Shown piece by piece: positions 1 to 9,312 of a stretch of DNA of 64,000 nt. This DNA is from Stutzerimonas stutzeri (GTDB lineage: Bacteria; Pseudomonadota; Gammaproteobacteria; Pseudomonadales; Pseudomonadaceae). Below the pieces are notes generated by a model. That model saw nothing but the letters and a program-made list of their open reading frames with translations. It searched no databases and had not been told where the DNA came from. The DNA is taken from the NCBI GenBank assembly GCA_002387205.1, contig DGLA01000001.1, forward strand, positions 1 through 64,000. The letters are read 5' to 3'. A program made the position numbers and the translations under genes. Every line of letters starts with the position of its first letter. Position 1 is the stretch's first letter.

Positions 1-30
1 AGCTGTTTTTGAAGAAGTTTTTTCTTTCTT

Positions 31-145
31 CTCAACCGCTTCCACTTCCGATCAACCTAGCGTCTCTCGTCAGCGGGAGGCGAATCATACAGCGTCTAAA
101 CTCGCTGTCAACCACCTCTCTCAACCGCTTCCGATCAACCTGACC
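31..145. repeat. Duplicated element in the rRNA leader
   Basis: CTCAACCGCTTCC followed by GATCAACCT occurs at 120-142 and again, with six extra bases inside, at 31-59. The proximal promoter lies between the copies. It looks like a local duplication in the leader; no function is evident. Confidence 0.5.
84..111 (-). promoter_or_regulatory. rrn-type promoter, proximal (TTGACA-N16-TATGAT)
   Basis: Minus strand: consensus TTGACA (106-111), 16-base spacer, TATGAT (84-89), followed by TCGCCTCCC. It is the best promoter of the three and closely resembles Pseudomonas rRNA promoters. The start site would be near base 77, and the rRNA leader would continue out of the window. Confidence 0.7.
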
Positions 146-189
146 AGAGCCGCCAACAGGACTCAACCACCACCCTGCCAGCCCGGCGC

Positions 190-217
190 ATTCTACTCGA
201 ATTTGCCATCCGTGCAA
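190..217 (-). promoter_or_regulatory. rrn-type promoter, middle (TTGCAC-N16-TAGAAT)
   Basis: Minus strand: TTGCAC (212-217), 16-base spacer, TAGAAT (190-195), then GCGCCGGG as a GC-rich discriminator. The -35 is weaker than in its neighbours, but the 16-base spacing and GC block are the same, which supports a tandem array. Confidence 0.55.
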
Positions 218-231
218 GCCTTTATTTCGCT

Positions 232-254
232 AACCTCTTGATTTACAAGAGGTT
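232..254. repeat. Inverted repeat between rrn-type promoters
   Basis: AACCTCTTG (232-240) and CAAGAGGTT (246-254) are perfect 9-base arms around a 5-base loop. It lies between the distal and middle promoters. It could be a transcript hairpin or a protein site; nothing here decides. Confidence 0.6.
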
Positions 255-285
255 TCGCCAAAGGCCTGCGCCGGAGAAGGTGCGC

Positions 286-313
286 ATTATAGGTGGCGTA
301 GTTCAGGAGTCAA
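286..313 (-). promoter_or_regulatory. rrn-type promoter, distal (TTGACT-N16-TATAAT)
   Basis: On the minus strand TTGACT (308-313) and TATAAT (286-291) are separated by 16 bases and followed by GCGCACC, a GC-rich discriminator typical of stringently controlled stable-RNA promoters. It is the first of three such promoters pointing left, consistent with an rRNA operon outside the window. Confidence 0.65.
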
Positions 314-620
314 CCGAAATTTTCCCAAGCCGCCTCAGCATCTAATTGTCGATGCCGGGCCGGAGCGAGGCCACGACCATACCGCCCGCCCCGCAATTCA
401 ACCGCAACAGGCGTGAAGAAGTTAACCACGCCACACAATGGGAACGTAGCCAGCCGCAGAAATGGTCTGGTGGCCCCAGATGAAAACCACTTCACAGTCA
501 TAGCCAGGCCGACAACCTAGGATGCCGGCCCGACAAGCATGCAGCACATGGCATGCAACTGAATGCGCATTGAAGCGCGAGTGCCGTCCCGCATGGCGGC
601 ACTAATACTTGGGTCATGGA

Positions 621-2182
621 ATGACGTTTTCTACCAAACTATCCGCCCGTATGTCTGCGGTAGCGAGTACTCCTATTTCAGCAGCCGGTTTCGCAGGCGA
701 GGACACCCGATACAGCGTTGCCTATGAAAGCCTAGAGCAGGAGCTTGGAAAAGCTATTTCGCTATACGCATCGGGATCAGTGGCCTGGAACACCATTAAC
801 CAGGGTGCTGAGTCGCTGCTGACCAACGAGTCCAAGGACATTCGCATTGCCGCATGGCTCACCTAGGGCCTGTATCAGCGGGGCTCGTTCCTAGGCCTGC
901 ATGCCGGCCTGGTCATGATTGGCCTTCTCTGCCGTGAGCATTGGCGAGACATTCACCCTCACAAAGATCGGACTCGCGCGGCTGCGATCAACTGGCTGGT
1001 GCCCCGTATGGAGCAGGTGCTGGCCGATCACGTGCCTATGGCGGAACAGCTGGCGCTGTTCGAACACATCGCAACCGAGCTTCGTAGTCTTGAAGCGATC
1101 CTGTCAGCGCATTTGGGTAGCCAGGCGCAGCTGCTGCTACCGCTGTGCCGGCGTCTCGAAGAGATGGTCAAGCGAGCAGGAACCGCGCACCCACAACCCG
1201 GCCCCGTCGGCGCCGCGATCGCCCAAGTCAAACAGGCCGCTGTCCAGGCCTTTACCGCCACATCTCCAGTCGAGCATGAAAAGGATGCTCACAAGAGCCT
1301 CCGCGCCCTGCAGGACCAGTCTCGCCCGCTTTGCAGCTGGTGGCTGAAGCAGAACGCTACCGACCTCAGAGCCCTTCGGCTTGCACGGACCTTGCTGTGG
1401 CTGCCCATTGAGAGCCTGCCCGAGCGCAACGCCGAAAACGTCACTGCACTCCGCGGTTTGCCCGCAGACCAGCTGGCTACCCATAGAGAGCGTTTCCCTC
1501 AGGGTGTGTATGCGGACCTGATAGCGGACCTGGAGACGAGCATTGCGCGCGCGCCTTTCTGGCTCGATGGCCAACGCATCGCCTGGGAGTGCCTGCAACA
1601 CTCAACGCCGCACAGGCGATGCGTGAAGTAGAGATCCAGCTCGCGCTGTTCTTGCTGCGCGTGCCTGGGCTCGACGAGTTGCGCTTTCATGACGGGACCC
1701 CCTTCGCCGATGCCGAAACGCGCGCATGGATTGCCTCCCGCGTCATGCCGCATGTTCAGCCAGAAAAAGCGGCGAACGAGCCGACGATCAGCACGCACGG
1801 ATCAACATCGACTTGGGAACAGGCATTAGCGGACGTGCTTCCAGAGCTGCGCAAAGATGGGCTCAAGCGCGCCGTGCAACAACTCAAGCAAGGGCTGAAT
1901 CATGCGAAAGGCGGGCGCGAACGCTTCCGTTGGCAACTGACGCTGGCTCGACTGTGCTTGCACGCCAAGAAATACGATCTCGCCAAGACTCAACTCGAAT
2001 CACTGGACCAGACGCTGACCGCCACCGGGCTCGGCGACTGGGAACCCGATCTCGCCCTCGAAGTGCTGCGCCTCTTGCATCACTGCTGCGAAGTGTTGCC
2101 GCAAAACCATGCGGTGCGTGAAAGCAAGGACGAGATCTATCGCAGGCTGTGCCACCTCGACCTCGAGGTGGTGCTCGATTAG
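621..2182 (+). pseudogene. tssA: tssA (VasJ/VCA0119-type T6SS component), broken by a stop and a frameshift
   Basis: TssA-like proteins build the cap or baseplate-sheath connection of type VI secretion systems. The reading frame starts at ATG 621, runs to an in-frame TAG at 864-866, and continues in the same frame from 867 through PFWLDGQRIAWECLQ. Similarity then moves to the next forward frame near 1598-1601 (LNAAQAMREVEIQLALF) and ends at 2182. The span plus one lost base gives 521 codons, the usual size of the family, so a single-base deletion fits. The N-terminal part resembles ImpA_N (PISAAGFAGEDTRYSVAYESLE) and the rest the VasJ-type C-terminal region. Two independent lesions make a functional protein unlikely. 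tssB follows 32 bases downstream. Confidence 0.85.
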
Positions 2183-2214
2183 GCCCCCGGGCCACCCATT
2201 CAAGGAGAACACCC

Positions 2215-2721
2215 ATGGCCAAAGAAGGCTCGGTAGCCCCCAAGGAACGCATTAACGTCACTTTCAAACCCGCCACCGGCGGCGCCCAGGAAGAAATCGA
2301 ACTGCCGCTGAAACTCATGGTGCTCGGCGATTTCACCCAGCGCGCCGACGATCGCAAGATCGAAGACCGCAAGCCGATCGCCATCGACAAGAACAGTTTC
2401 GACGAAGTACTGGCCAAGCAGGAGCTAAGCCTGACCTTCGCCGTGCCGAACCGCCTGCAGGACGAGGCCACGGACGAAGAACTGGCGGTGCAACTGAACG
2501 TCGGTTCGATGAAGGACTTCAATCCCGCCAACCTCGTCGAGCAAGTGCCCGAGCTGAAGAAGCTGATGGAGCTGCGCGACGCCTTGGTTGCATTGAAGGG
2601 CCCGCTGGGCAACGCCCCGGCCTTCCGCAAGGCCATCGAAAGCGTGCTGGCCGATGACGATTCGCGCGAGCGCGTGCTCGGCGAGCTGGGCCTGGCCGCG
2701 AAACAACACCTGGACGCCTGA
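2215..2721 (+). CDS. tssB: TssB, type VI secretion contractile sheath small subunit
   Basis: TssB (VipA) pairs with TssC to form the contractile T6SS sheath in the cytoplasm. The 168-residue product has the family pattern, including ERINVTFKP near the N-terminus, ELPLKLMVLGDF, and the FNPANLVEQVPEL segment near the middle. ATG 2215 is chosen because AAGGAG lies at 2202-2207, 7 bases upstream, and the protein then has normal length; an in-frame start at 2149 would overlap tssA. The gene appears intact, yet it lies between a broken tssA and a truncated tssC, and no other T6SS gene is in the window. It is probably a relic that no longer works in a complete system. Confidence 0.92.
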   Translation: MAKEGSVAPKERINVTFKPATGGAQEEIELPLKLMVLGDFTQRADDRKIEDRKPIAIDKNSFDEVLAKQELSLTFAVPNRLQDEATDEELAVQLNVGSMKDFNPANLVEQVPELKKLMELRDALVALKGPLGNAPAFRKAIESVLADDDSRERVLGELGLAAKQHLDA

Positions 2722-2747
2722 TCACCTGGACAAGGAACGCCAACACC

Positions 2748-3896
2748 ATGAGCACTAGCGCTGCAGCCGTCGAAAACGGCAACAACCTCGCCGATCTCGG
2801 CATTCTCGACCGGATCATCGCCGAGACCAAACTGACCCCTGACGACGAGGCCTATGACATCGCCAAACGCGGCGTATCGGCCTTCATCGAAGAACTGCTC
2901 AAGCCGCAGAACGAGCACGAGCCGGTAAAGAAGGCACTGGTCGACCGCATGATCGCGGAGATCGACGCCAAGCTCAGCCGGCAGATGGACGAGATTCTCC
3001 ACCACCCTCAGTTCCAGGCGCTGGAATCCTCCTGGCGCGGCCTGAAGCTGCTGGTCGACCGCACCAACTTCCGCGAGAACATCAAGCTCGAAATCCTCAA
3101 CGCGTCCAAGCAGGACCTGCTTGATGACTTCGAGGACAGCCCGGAAGTCGTCCAGTCCGGCCTGTACAAGCACATCTATACCGCCGAGTACGGCCAGTTC
3201 GGCGGCCAGCCGGTCGGCGCGCTGATCGCCAACTATTTCTTCGACCCGAGCGCCCCGGACATCAAGACCCTGCAGTACGTATCCAGCGTCGCCAGCATGT
3301 CCCACGCCCCCTTCATCGCGGCCGCCGGCCCGAAATTCTTTGGCCTGGAGAGCTTCACCGGTCTGCCGGACCTCAAGGACCTGAAGGATCACTTCGAAGG
3401 CCCGCAGTTTGCCAAATGGCAAAGCTTCCGCGAGCAGGAAGACGCCCGCTACGTCGGCCTGACCGTGCCGCGCTTCCTCCTGCGCAACCCCTACGATCCC
3501 GAAGACAACCCGGTAAAGTCCTTCGTCTACAAGGAAAACGTCGCCGGCAGCCACGAGCATTACCTGTGGGGCAACACCGCCTACACCTTCGCCAGCCGCC
3601 TGACCGACAGCTTCGCCAAGTTCCGCTGGCGCCCGAACATCATCGACCCGCAGAGCGGTGGCGCAGTCGAAGACCTGCCGCTGCACCACTTCGAGAGCAT
3701 GGGCGAGATCGAAACCAAGATCCCGACCGAGGTGCTGGTCTCCGACCGTCGCGAGTACGAACTGGCCGAGGAAGGCTTTATCGCCCTGACCATGCGCAAG
3801 GGCAGCGACAAGGCCGCCTTCTTCTCCGCCAACTCCGCGCAAAAGCCGAAGTTCTTCGGCAACAGCGAGGAAGGCAAGAACGCTGAGCTGAACTAG
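2748..3896 (+). pseudogene. tssC: tssC, T6SS sheath large subunit, truncated at the 3' end
   Basis: TssC (VipB) is the large sheath subunit, normally about 490-500 residues. This frame codes for 382 residues with strong family signatures, such as PQFQALESSWRGLKLLVDRT, RFLLRNPYDP and the region ending EEGKNAELN. A stop follows exactly where the family continues with a YRLGTQLPY-like segment, so roughly the last 110 residues are missing. They include the C-terminal part that the ATPase ClpV recognises and sheath packing needs. The stop is followed within a few bases by the hairpin shared with typA, and no continuation is found in any frame. Loss of the downstream T6SS genes by deletion up to the typA terminator is the simplest explanation. 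Confidence 0.85.
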
Positions 3897-3897
3897 A

Positions 3898-3924
3898 GAA
3901 AGGCGCCCTAGGGCGCCTTTTCAT
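3898..3924. terminator. Bidirectional terminator between the tssC remnant and typA
   Basis: AAAGGCGCCCTAGGGCGCCTTTT is a nearly perfect palindrome with T-rich flanks on either strand. It lies 18 bases past the typA stop on the minus strand and just past the tssC stop on the plus strand, so it can end transcripts from both sides. Confidence 0.8.
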
Positions 3925-3941
3925 TTCCAGCTAAACCAGCA

Positions 3942-5762
3942 TCAAGCCTTGGCTTTCTTTGCCGCGCGGTTGCGCTCGCCTTCGTCGAGGATCTTCTTGC
4001 GAAGACGGATCGACTTCGGGGTCACTTCACACAGCTCGTCGTCCTGGATGAATTCCAGAGCCTGTTCCAAGGTGAAGCGTACCGGCGGGACCAGGGCGAT
4101 GGTCTCGTCCTTGCCCGACGCACGCATGTTGTCGAGTTTCTTGCCCTTGGTGGGGTTGACGCCCAGGTCGTTGTCGCGGCTGTTCAGGCCGACGATCTGA
4201 CCGTTGTAGATCTCCTGGCCGTGCTCGACGAACAGCTTGCCGCGCGCCTGCAGGGTTTCCAGGGAGTAGGTCAGCGCCTTGCCTGTTTCGACCGAAACCA
4301 GTACGCCGTTCTGACGGCCGGACATGTGGCCCGACTTCATCACGTCGTAGCGATCGAAGATCGAAGTCAGGATGCCGGCGCCGTTGGTCAGGGTCAGGAA
4401 CTGGTTACGGAAGCCGATCAGACCACGGGCCGGGATGTTGTATTCCAGGCGCACGCGGCCCTTGCCATCCGGAACCATGTTGCTCAGGTCGCCCTTGCGC
4501 AGGCCCATCTCTTCCATGACCTTGCCCTGCGCTTCTTCAGGGATGTCGATGGTGACGTTCTCGAACGGCTCGTGCTTGACGCCGTCTACTTCGCGGATGA
4601 TCACTTCCGGACGACCTACAGCCATCTCGAAGCCTTCGCGGCGCATGTTCTCGATCAGCACCGACAGGTGCAGTTCACCACGACCGGAGACCTTGAACTT
4701 GTCGGCGGAATCGCCTTCTTCAACGCGCAGGGCCACGTTGTACAGCAGCTCCTTGTCCAGACGCTCCTTGATGTTACGGCTGGTGACGAACTTGCCTTCC
4801 TTGCCGCAGAACGGCGAATCGTTGACCTGGAAGGTCATGGAAACGGTCGGCTCGTCGACGGTCAGCGGCTTCATCGCTTCGACGTTGTTCATGTCGCACA
4901 GGGTGTCGGAGATGAACAGCTCGTCGAAGCCGCTGATGCAGACGATGTCGCCCGCGGTGGCTTCTTCGACGTCTACACGGTGCAGACCGTGGTGACCCAT
5001 CAGCTTGAGGATACGGCCGTTACGCTTCTTGCCATGCATATCGATGGCGGTGACCGGAGTGTTCGGCTTGACGCGACCGCGGGCGATACGGCCGACGCCG
5101 ATGATGCCGAGGAAGCTGTTGTAGTCCAGGGCAGAAATCTGCATCTGGAACGGACCGTCGATATCGACTTTCGGAGCTGGCACGTGGTCGACGATGGCCT
5201 GGTACAGCGGGGTCATGTCTTCGGCCATGTCGGTGTGATCCAGACCGGCGATGCCATTCAGGGCCGAGGCGTAGACGACCTGGAAGTCCAGCTGCTCTTC
5301 AGTGGCGCCGAGGTTGTCGAACAGGTCGAAGATCTGATCCAGCACCCAGTCAGGACGCGCGCCCGGACGGTCGACCTTGTTGATCACCACGATCGGACGC
5401 AGGCCGGCTTCGAAGGCCTTCTTGGTCACGAAACGGGTTTGCGGCATGGGGCCGTCTTGGGCGTCGACCAGCAGCAGCACGGAGTCGACCATCGACATCA
5501 CGCGCTCGACTTCACCGCCGAAGTCGGCGTGGCCGGGGGTGTCGACGATGTTGATGCGGTATTCATTCCAGCGAATGGCGGTGTTCTTGGCCAGGATGGT
5601 GATGCCGCGCTCTTTTTCCTGGTCGTTGCTGTCCATCACGCGCTCGTCGTTGAGCTCGCCGCGCTCCAGGGTGCCGGACTGACGCAGGAGCTTGTCGACC
5701 AGGGTGGTTTTGCCATGGTCAACGTGAGCAATGATGGCGATGTTGCGTAGATTATCGATCAC
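3942..5762 (-). CDS. typA: TypA/BipA, ribosome-associated translational GTPase
   Basis: TypA is a GTPase related to EF-G that binds ribosomes and helps 50S assembly and stress or cold adaptation. The 606-residue product begins with [18 protein letters not shown], the G1 motif, followed by the G3 motif [15 protein letters not shown] and the G4 motif NKVDRP. Translation-factor beta-barrel and EF-G-like C-terminal domains follow, with the family's C-terminal [13 protein letters not shown] place the start at GTG 5762, as AGGT lies just upstream and this matches family N-termini. A longer in-frame extension to 5915 would be read from an intergenic repeat and resembles no protein. It is monocistronic, ending at the hairpin 3898-3924. 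Confidence 0.96.
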   Translation of the reverse strand: MIDNLRNIAIIAHVDHGKTTLVDKLLRQSGTLERGELNDERVMDSNDQEKERGITILAKNTAIRWNEYRINIVDTPGHADFGGEVERVMSMVDSVLLLVDAQDGPMPQTRFVTKKAFEAGLRPIVVINKVDRPGARPDWVLDQIFDLFDNLGATEEQLDFQVVYASALNGIAGLDHTDMAEDMTPLYQAIVDHVPAPKVDIDGPFQMQISALDYNSFLGIIGVGRIARGRVKPNTPVTAIDMHGKKRNGRILKLMGHHGLHRVDVEEATAGDIVCISGFDELFISDTLCDMNNVEAMKPLTVDEPTVSMTFQVNDSPFCGKEGKFVTSRNIKERLDKELLYNVALRVEEGDSADKFKVSGRGELHLSVLIENMRREGFEMAVGRPEVIIREVDGVKHEPFENVTIDIPEEAQGKVMEEMGLRKGDLSNMVPDGKGRVRLEYNIPARGLIGFRNQFLTLTNGAGILTSIFDRYDVMKSGHMSGRQNGVLVSVETGKALTYSLETLQARGKLFVEHGQEIYNGQIVGLNSRDNDLGVNPTKGKKLDNMRASGKDETIALVPPVRFTLEQALEFIQDDELCEVTPKSIRLRKKILDEGERNRAAKKAKA

Positions 5763-5778
5763 TTTGGGGTACCTAAAA

Positions 5779-5925
5779 GAAGCTGTAAGCCGGCAGCCTG
5801 TAGCTGGAAGCCGGAAGAAAAGGCAGCGCACACCGCCGGGTCGGGAGGGTGCTTGCGTCTGATGACGAAGTGGCTGGTAGAACAGAGACGTTTCACTTCG
5901 AGCTTCCAGCTTCAAGCTTCAAGCC
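5779..5925. repeat. Intergenic GCTGGAAGC-type repeat, copy 1
   Basis: Two arms, AAGCTGTAAGCCGGCAGCC with GTAGCTGGAAGCCGG (from 5779) and TTCGAGCTTCCAGCTTC with AAGCTTCAAGCC (to 5925), are largely complementary and flank about 80 bases. Related sequences occur at 18763-18827, 38225-38293 and 52112-52166. The right arm lies inside the 3' end of thiI and supplies its last codons. Confidence 0.7.
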
Positions 5926-7377
5926 TACCGGCCGATAAACCCTCACGTTCTGGTGCCCCTCGCTCAGCAAGTGATGAGCATGCAGGCGGCTCATGACACC
6001 TTTATCGCAATAAAGCAGGTACTGGCGGTTCTCATCCAGTTCCTTGAAGCGGTTGTTCAGCGCATAGAAGGGCAGCGTTTGCACTTCGATGCCTTGCATT
6101 TCAAGAGGTTCGTCCTCGGCAAGGTCAGGATGGCGAATGTCGAGCACCACCTGCCCTGCACTTGCTTCGACGACTTCTTCGACCTGCAAATCCTGACCCA
6201 ACTCGTCGATGACGCGATCGATGGCGACCTGTCGGGCGTTGGCCATGGCACGCTCGAGGATGGCCATGTCGAACTGCTTCTCTTCGTGCTCGACGCGGTA
6301 ACGCTTGGCCTTGGTCGTCGGGTTTACCGAGATGACGCCACAGTACTCGGGCATGTTCTTGGCAAACTCGGCGGTGCCGATCTCGAATGCGGTGTCGATG
6401 ATGTCCTGCTTGTGGCTGGCGATCAGCGGGCGCAGCACCAGCATGTCGGTGGCCGAATCGATCACCGACAGATTCGGCAGGGTCTGGCTGGAGACCTGGG
6501 AAATCGCCTCGCCTGTCACCAGTGCATCGATATGCAGGCGCTCGGCGATCTGCGTCGATACGCGCAGCATCATGCGCTTGAGCACGACGCCCATCTGGCT
6601 GTTGTCGACCTTTTCGAGGATCTCACCGACGACTTCTTCGAACGGCACGCTGATAAAGAGCACGCGATGGGAGCTGCCGTACTTCTTCCATAAATAGTGG
6701 GCAACTTCCATCACGCCCAGCTCGTGGGCGCGGCCACCCAGATTGAAGAAGCAGAAATGGGTCATCAAGCCGCGGCGCATCATCTGGTAGGCCGCTACGG
6801 TGGAGTCGAAACCACCGGACATGAGTACCAGCGTCTGCTCCAGCGCGCCCAGCGGGTAGCCGCCGATGCCGTCGTGTTGTGCGTGCACGACAAACAGGCG
6901 CTGGTCGCGGATTTCCATCCGAACTTCGATTTCCGGGGACTTCAGGGAAATGCCGGCCGCACCGCACTGCACGCGAAGCTCACCGCCAACATAGCGCTCG
7001 ACATCCATCGAGCTGAACGGATGTTTGCCGGCCCGCTTGCAGCGCACCGCGAAGATCTTGCCCGGCAGGCGATCGGCGTAGTGGGCCTTGCACTTGGCCA
7101 GGATGTCGTCCAGATCCCCCAACGGGTATTCATGCACTTCAAGGCAATGTGCGATGCCGGGCGTGCAGCGCAGGCGCTCGACCATCTGGTGCAATGTCTT
7201 CAAATCACTGACTGCGGTTTCCACCTCGACGTTGTCCCACACCCCCTCCACCCGCAGTTCGGGATCGAGGTCGCGCAGCACGGTACGGATGTTCTTCGCC
7301 AGCTGGCGAATGAAACCCTTGCGTACCGGCGGGCTCTTGATGGTGATTTCGGGAAAAACCTTGACGATCAGCTTCAT
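5893..7377 (-). CDS. thiI: ThiI, tRNA 4-thiouridine sulfurtransferase
   Basis: ThiI adenylates U8 of tRNA and transfers sulfur to give 4-thiouridine; in enterobacteria it also feeds thiazole synthesis. The 494-residue protein has an N-terminal ferredoxin-like and THUMP region (about 1-165), the PP-loop ATP site SGGFDST near residue 188, and a C-terminal rhodanese domain with the catalytic cysteine in [11 protein letters not shown] near 456. The ATG at 7377 begins [11 protein letters not shown], as in other family members. The C-terminus carries extra residues (LKLEAGSSK) coded by an intergenic repeat, so the original stop was probably a little earlier. Confidence 0.95.
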   Translation of the reverse strand: MKLIVKVFPEITIKSPPVRKGFIRQLAKNIRTVLRDLDPELRVEGVWDNVEVETAVSDLKTLHQMVERLRCTPGIAHCLEVHEYPLGDLDDILAKCKAHYADRLPGKIFAVRCKRAGKHPFSSMDVERYVGGELRVQCGAAGISLKSPEIEVRMEIRDQRLFVVHAQHDGIGGYPLGALEQTLVLMSGGFDSTVAAYQMMRRGLMTHFCFFNLGGRAHELGVMEVAHYLWKKYGSSHRVLFISVPFEEVVGEILEKVDNSQMGVVLKRMMLRVSTQIAERLHIDALVTGEAISQVSSQTLPNLSVIDSATDMLVLRPLIASHKQDIIDTAFEIGTAEFAKNMPEYCGVISVNPTTKAKRYRVEHEEKQFDMAILERAMANARQVAIDRVIDELGQDLQVEEVVEASAGQVVLDIRHPDLAEDEPLEMQGIEVQTLPFYALNNRFKELDENRQYLLYCDKGVMSRLHAHHLLSEGHQNVRVYRPVGLKLEAGSSK

Positions 7378-7474
7378 TGAAAACGCGCGTGCGCCGACAT
7401 GGCGTAAAAGAGGGGGGCGGAGTATATCGGAATTTGATCAACCTTTAGACAGTTTATTCTGCGATGCCTTCTGC

Positions 7475-7520
7475 GCACCATACTGGGTCATATCAGTTAC
7501 GCACCGCACCATTGGAGTGC
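7475..7520 (+). promoter_or_regulatory. Two NtrC-like enhancer sites upstream of glnA
   Basis: GCACC-N5-AGTGC at 7506-7520 matches the NtrC consensus GCACC-N5-GGTGC at 9 of 10 positions. A weaker match, GCACC-N5-GGGTC, lies at 7475-7489. Their centres are 31 bases apart, about three helical turns, and roughly 118 and 149 bases upstream of the predicted start. This resembles the two strong NtrC sites of the enterobacterial glnA promoter. ntrB and ntrC themselves lie downstream in the same window. Confidence 0.65.
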
Positions 7521-7604
7521 GCCAAGAGGGCGATTCAGTGCCGCATGTCGGGACGGATGGCCCGCCAAGGCGGTCCCAGGCGCTTCAGACCCATCTCGGA
7601 GCAC

Positions 7605-7620
7605 TGGCATGCAATTTGCT
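7605..7620 (+). promoter_or_regulatory. Sigma54 promoter of glnA
   Basis: TGGCATGCAATTTGCT has GG and GC doublets separated by exactly 10 bases, the -24/-12 pattern of RpoN promoters (consensus TGGCAC-N5-TTGC). The predicted start is near 7631, leaving about 90 bases of leader before the glnA ATG. Activation by phosphorylated NtrC under nitrogen limitation is expected. Confidence 0.75.
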
Positions 7621-7720
7621 CCCTTGTGAGGCAGGTCGCCTTGACGGAGTATCCCCGCTCGGCTTCACCCCTAGATTTCGGAAGCTTGTCTGTCAACGCT
7701 TCCACCACTTGGAGAGCACC

Positions 7721-9127
7721 ATGTCGAAGTCGCTTCAATTGATCAAAGATTACGATGTGAAGTGGATTGATCTGCGCTTCACCGACACCAAGGGCAAGCA
7801 GCACCACGTCACCGTTCCGGCACGTGATGCTCAGGACGAAGATTTCTTCGAGCACGGCAAGATGTTCGACGGCTCTTCCATCCATGGCTGGAAAGGCATC
7901 GAAGCCTCCGACATGATCCTGATGCCGGTCGACGAAACCGCCGTACTGGATCCCTTCACCGAAGAACCGACCCTGATCCTGGTCTGCGACATCGTCGAGC
8001 CGAGCACCATGCAGGGCTACGACCGCGACCCGCGCTCCATCGCCAAGCGCGCCGAGGAGTTTCTCAAGTCCACCGGTATCGGTGACACCGTATTCGTAGG
8101 CCCGGAGCCTGAGTTCTTCATCTTCGACCAGGTGAAGTTCAAGTCCGACATCTCCGGCTCGATGTTCAAGATCTACTCCGAGCAGGGCTCCTGGATGACC
8201 GACCAGGACGTCGAAGGCGGCAACAAGGGCCACCGTCCAGCCGTCAAGGGTGGTTACTTCCCGGTTCCGCCGTGCGATCACGACCATGAAATCCGTACTG
8301 CCATGTGCAACGCCATGGAAGAGATGGGCCTGGTCGTCGAAGTGCATCACCACGAAGTGGCGACTGCCGGCCAGAACGAAATCGGCGTCAAGTTCAACAC
8401 GCTGGTCAACAAGGCTGACGAAGTCCAGACCCTGAAATACTGCGTGCACAACGTAGCCGACGCCTATGGCAAGACCGCTACCTTCATGCCGAAGCCGCTG
8501 TACGGCGATAACGGTTCGGGCATGCACGTGCACATGTCGATCTCCAAAGACGGCAAGAACACCTTCGCCGGTGAAGGCTATGCCGGTCTGTCCGAGACCG
8601 CCCTGTACTTCATCGGCGGCATCATCAAGCACGGCAAGGCTCTGAACGGCTTCACCAACCCGTCGACCAACTCCTACAAGCGTCTGGTTCCAGGCTTCGA
8701 AGCGCCGGTCATGCTGGCCTACTCGGCGCGCAACCGTTCCGCCTCGATCCGTATCCCTTACGTTTCCAGCCCGAAAGCCCGCCGTATCGAAGCACGCTTC
8801 CCGGACCCGGCTGCCAACCCTTACCTGTGCTTCGCTGCACTGCTGATGGCTGGCCTGGACGGCATCCAGAACAAGATCCACCCTGGCGATGCGGCGGACA
8901 AGAACCTGTACGATCTGCCGCCGGAAGAAGGCAAGCTGATCCCGCAGGTTTGCGGCAGCCTGAAGGAAGCCCTGGAAGAGCTGGACAAGGGCCGCGCGTT
9001 CCTGACCAAGGGCGGCGTGTTCTCCGACGACTTCATCGACGCCTACCTCGAGCTGAAGAGCGAGGAAGAAATCAAGGTCCGTACCTTCGTTCATCCGCTG
9101 GAATACGACCTGTACTACAGCGTCTGA
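7721..9127 (+). CDS. glnA: Glutamine synthetase type I (GlnA)
   Basis: GlnA makes glutamine from glutamate, ammonia and ATP and is the entry point of nitrogen assimilation; it works as a dodecamer in the cytoplasm. The 468-residue product has the [10 protein letters not shown] motif, the metal and ATP site region [10 protein letters not shown], the [10 protein letters not shown] segment, and the adenylylation site NLYDLPPEE with Tyr397 at the usual position. It is therefore a GSI-beta enzyme controlled by GlnE. ATG 7721 follows GGAGAG by 4 bases and gives the normal N-terminus MSKSLQLIK. Expression should depend on the sigma54 promoter at 7605-7620 and the NtrC sites above it. Confidence 0.98.
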   Translation: MSKSLQLIKDYDVKWIDLRFTDTKGKQHHVTVPARDAQDEDFFEHGKMFDGSSIHGWKGIEASDMILMPVDETAVLDPFTEEPTLILVCDIVEPSTMQGYDRDPRSIAKRAEEFLKSTGIGDTVFVGPEPEFFIFDQVKFKSDISGSMFKIYSEQGSWMTDQDVEGGNKGHRPAVKGGYFPVPPCDHDHEIRTAMCNAMEEMGLVVEVHHHEVATAGQNEIGVKFNTLVNKADEVQTLKYCVHNVADAYGKTATFMPKPLYGDNGSGMHVHMSISKDGKNTFAGEGYAGLSETALYFIGGIIKHGKALNGFTNPSTNSYKRLVPGFEAPVMLAYSARNRSASIRIPYVSSPKARRIEARFPDPAANPYLCFAALLMAGLDGIQNKIHPGDAADKNLYDLPPEEGKLIPQVCGSLKEALEELDKGRAFLTKGGVFSDDFIDAYLELKSEEEIKVRTFVHPLEYDLYYSV

Positions 9128-9144
9128 TCCGGTCCGCGTGACAG

Positions 9145-9172
9145 AAAAGGCCTCCTTCGGGAGGCTTTTTCG
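9145..9172 (+). terminator. Terminator of glnA
   Basis: GCCTCC-TTCG-GGAGGC with flanking A and T tracts forms a UUCG-type hairpin followed by TTTTTC, 18 bases after the glnA stop. It is a typical intrinsic terminator. Confidence 0.9.
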
Positions 9173-9312
9173 TTTCTGCGCTGTCACCAGACAGGACCCT
9201 CAACGCCTCGCCACGCAACCGGAGTGGCGTCGCTCCCAAATCCCATCGACCGCACTTGCCTAGCCCGCCCAGCGGTGCAAGGCTTTATGAACCCCACATC
9301 GCGGAGCTTCCC

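Larger units (their letters stand above)
1..620. other. Non-coding left edge: rRNA operon promoter region and spacer before tssA
   Basis: No credible protein gene is visible here. The first roughly 310 bases, read on the minus strand, look like the promoter and leader of an rRNA operon whose 16S gene would lie beyond the left edge: three sigma70-type promoters in a row, each followed by a GC-rich start region. Bases 314-620 show no recognisable gene, RNA or repeat. The short open frames on the minus strand lack ribosome binding sites and resemble no protein I know. Confidence 0.7.

Noticed and set aside
310..501. Short minus-strand frame between the rrn promoter region and tssA
   Set aside because: Its 3' end reaches the distal rrn-type promoter, no ribosome binding site is seen, and the product has no recognisable feature.
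864..1601. Programmed readthrough or frameshift in tssA
   Set aside because: There is no slippery heptamer at the shift point, and the separate TAG and the truncated tssC point to decay.
1884..3842. 652-codon open frame on the minus strand opposite tssABC
   Set aside because: It is a mirror of GC-rich coding on the plus strand, has no ribosome binding site, and resembles no protein; the plus-strand frames are clear T6SS genes.
4221..5750. 509-codon open frame opposite typA
   Set aside because: Antisense shadow of a highly conserved gene; its composition is dominated by complement codons of TypA.
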